A stretch of 14,977 bases of DNA from DATEVL01 sp964448245 (GTDB taxonomy: Bacteria > Chloroflexota > Anaerolineae > Anaerolineales > E44-bin32), in contig CAYUWF010000055.1 in assembly GCA_964448245.1 (NCBI GenBank), forward strand, positions 1-14,977. Direction: 5' to 3'. Positions 14,506 through 14,977 of the stretch are shown piece by piece. Position 1 is the stretch's first letter. Each line of letters starts with the position of its first letter. The translations under genes and the position numbers were made by a program. Below the pieces are notes generated by a model, which saw only the letters and a program-made list of their open reading frames with translations, was not told where the DNA came from and made no database searches.

Positions 14506-14526
14506 TCTAACACGCCGCGCCGGACG

Positions 14527-14977
14527 TCAGCTGCCGGCGGCGCGGCGGGCGACGAGGTACCAGTCGGTGATGCCGGCCAGGCGATCGCTCGGGTCGACCA
14601 GCGGGCCGATGCTCACGCCCTGCACGCGGCTGTCGACGGCGTAGTTGTAGATCGGGTGGTACAGGAAGAGCGCCGGGACCTGGTCGCGAAAACGGTGCTG
14701 GAAACTGCGGTAGTACTCGGCCCGCTTGGCGATGTCGGGCGTGGTGCGTGCCCGCTCCAGCCAGATGCTGGAGTTGCGATCGTCGAAACCGGTGTAGTTC
14801 TGTCCTCCCTCGATCTGCGTGTCGTGCCAGAAAGGATAGGGGTCCGGGTCGGGAAAGGGGGCGTAGTCGATCTCCGTCAGGAGCGCCTGGTAGGCGCCGG
14901 CCTGCAGGTGGTCGGGGATCAGGCTCTGCGGATCGACCGCCTGGAGTTCGGTCTGGACGCCGATCGCCTTCCAGCTC
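14527..14977 (-). CDS. Peptide/nickel ABC transporter substrate-binding protein, C-terminal part
   Basis: This open frame without a stop enters from the right edge and ends with TGA at 14527-14529. The visible 149 residues are the C-terminal end of a family 5 (OppA/DppA-type) extracytoplasmic solute-binding protein, which delivers oligopeptides or similar ligands to an ABC importer. Typical pieces are WKAIGVQTELQAVD, DYAPFPDPDPYPFWH, GQNYTGFDDR, PALFLYHPIYNYAVDSRVQG and the end PSDRLAGITDWYLV. The N-terminal signal and the permease genes lie outside the window. The ligand cannot be told from this part. The S1-domain gene follows 21 nt downstream. Confidence 0.93.
   Translation of the reverse strand, partial: SWKAIGVQTELQAVDPQSLIPDHLQAGAYQALLTEIDYAPFPDPDPYPFWHDTQIEGGQNYTGFDDRNSSIWLERARTTPDIAKRAEYYRSFQHRFRDQVPALFLYHPIYNYAVDSRVQGVSIGPLVDPSDRLAGITDWYLVARRAAGS

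Overview
The window is high-GC bacterial DNA, almost fully coding. The gene set and style suggest a member of the Chloroflexota, probably an Anaerolineae-like lineage known from metagenomes. The pointers are a TPR-tailed membrane Ser/Thr kinase, rpsF-ssb-rpsR followed by a Thr/Pro-rich membrane-anchored parvulin instead of rplI, a free-standing VKOR, an S1-repeat protein and an OppA-type binding protein. The taxonomic call is inference from gene content, not from a marker comparison. I found no rRNA, tRNA, CRISPR array, prophage or transposase gene.

Layout. (1) 98-1839, plus: a good promoter and a 569-aa Ser/Thr protein kinase with a TPR-like exported half, followed by a repeat-like intergenic stretch. 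(2) 7615 down to 2028, minus: a tight seven-gene run in the order phosphohexomutase, TatD, polyprenyl diphosphate synthase, STAS anti-anti-sigma factor, RsbW-like ATPase, a broken GAF/SpoIIE phosphatase, and upp. (3) 7513-8075: a 560-bp gene-free divergent region holding outward promoters for both flanking operons, a cluster of degenerate palindromic repeats and a structured rpsF leader. (4) 8076-10413, plus: rpsF, a frameshifted ssb, rpsR and a membrane-anchored peptidyl-prolyl isomerase. (5) 10477-12687, plus: a promoter and a full-length bifunctional-type (p)ppGpp synthetase/hydrolase. (6) 12879-13673, plus: a promoter, VKOR, and a small four-cysteine protein with a very acidic tail, closed by a perfect 13-bp hairpin terminator. 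(7) 14977 down to 13747, minus: the C-terminal end of an OppA-type substrate-binding protein, then a two-S1-domain RNA-binding protein.

How the genes work together. Most are housekeeping: 30S ribosomal proteins, pyrimidine salvage, sugar-phosphate and isoprenoid metabolism, disulfide formation and the stringent response. The regulatory part is the kinase, Rel, and a partner-switching set (STAS, anti-sigma-type ATPase, SpoIIE-type phosphatase). In that set the phosphatase has lost its catalytic core through an internal in-frame deletion and also carries a second, out-of-frame deletion.

I do not see a clearly new biological system. The observations most worth a second look are the two disrupted genes (the phosphatase and ssb), the repeat cluster before rpsF, the similar promoters in front of several operons, and the small acidic four-cysteine protein next to VKOR.
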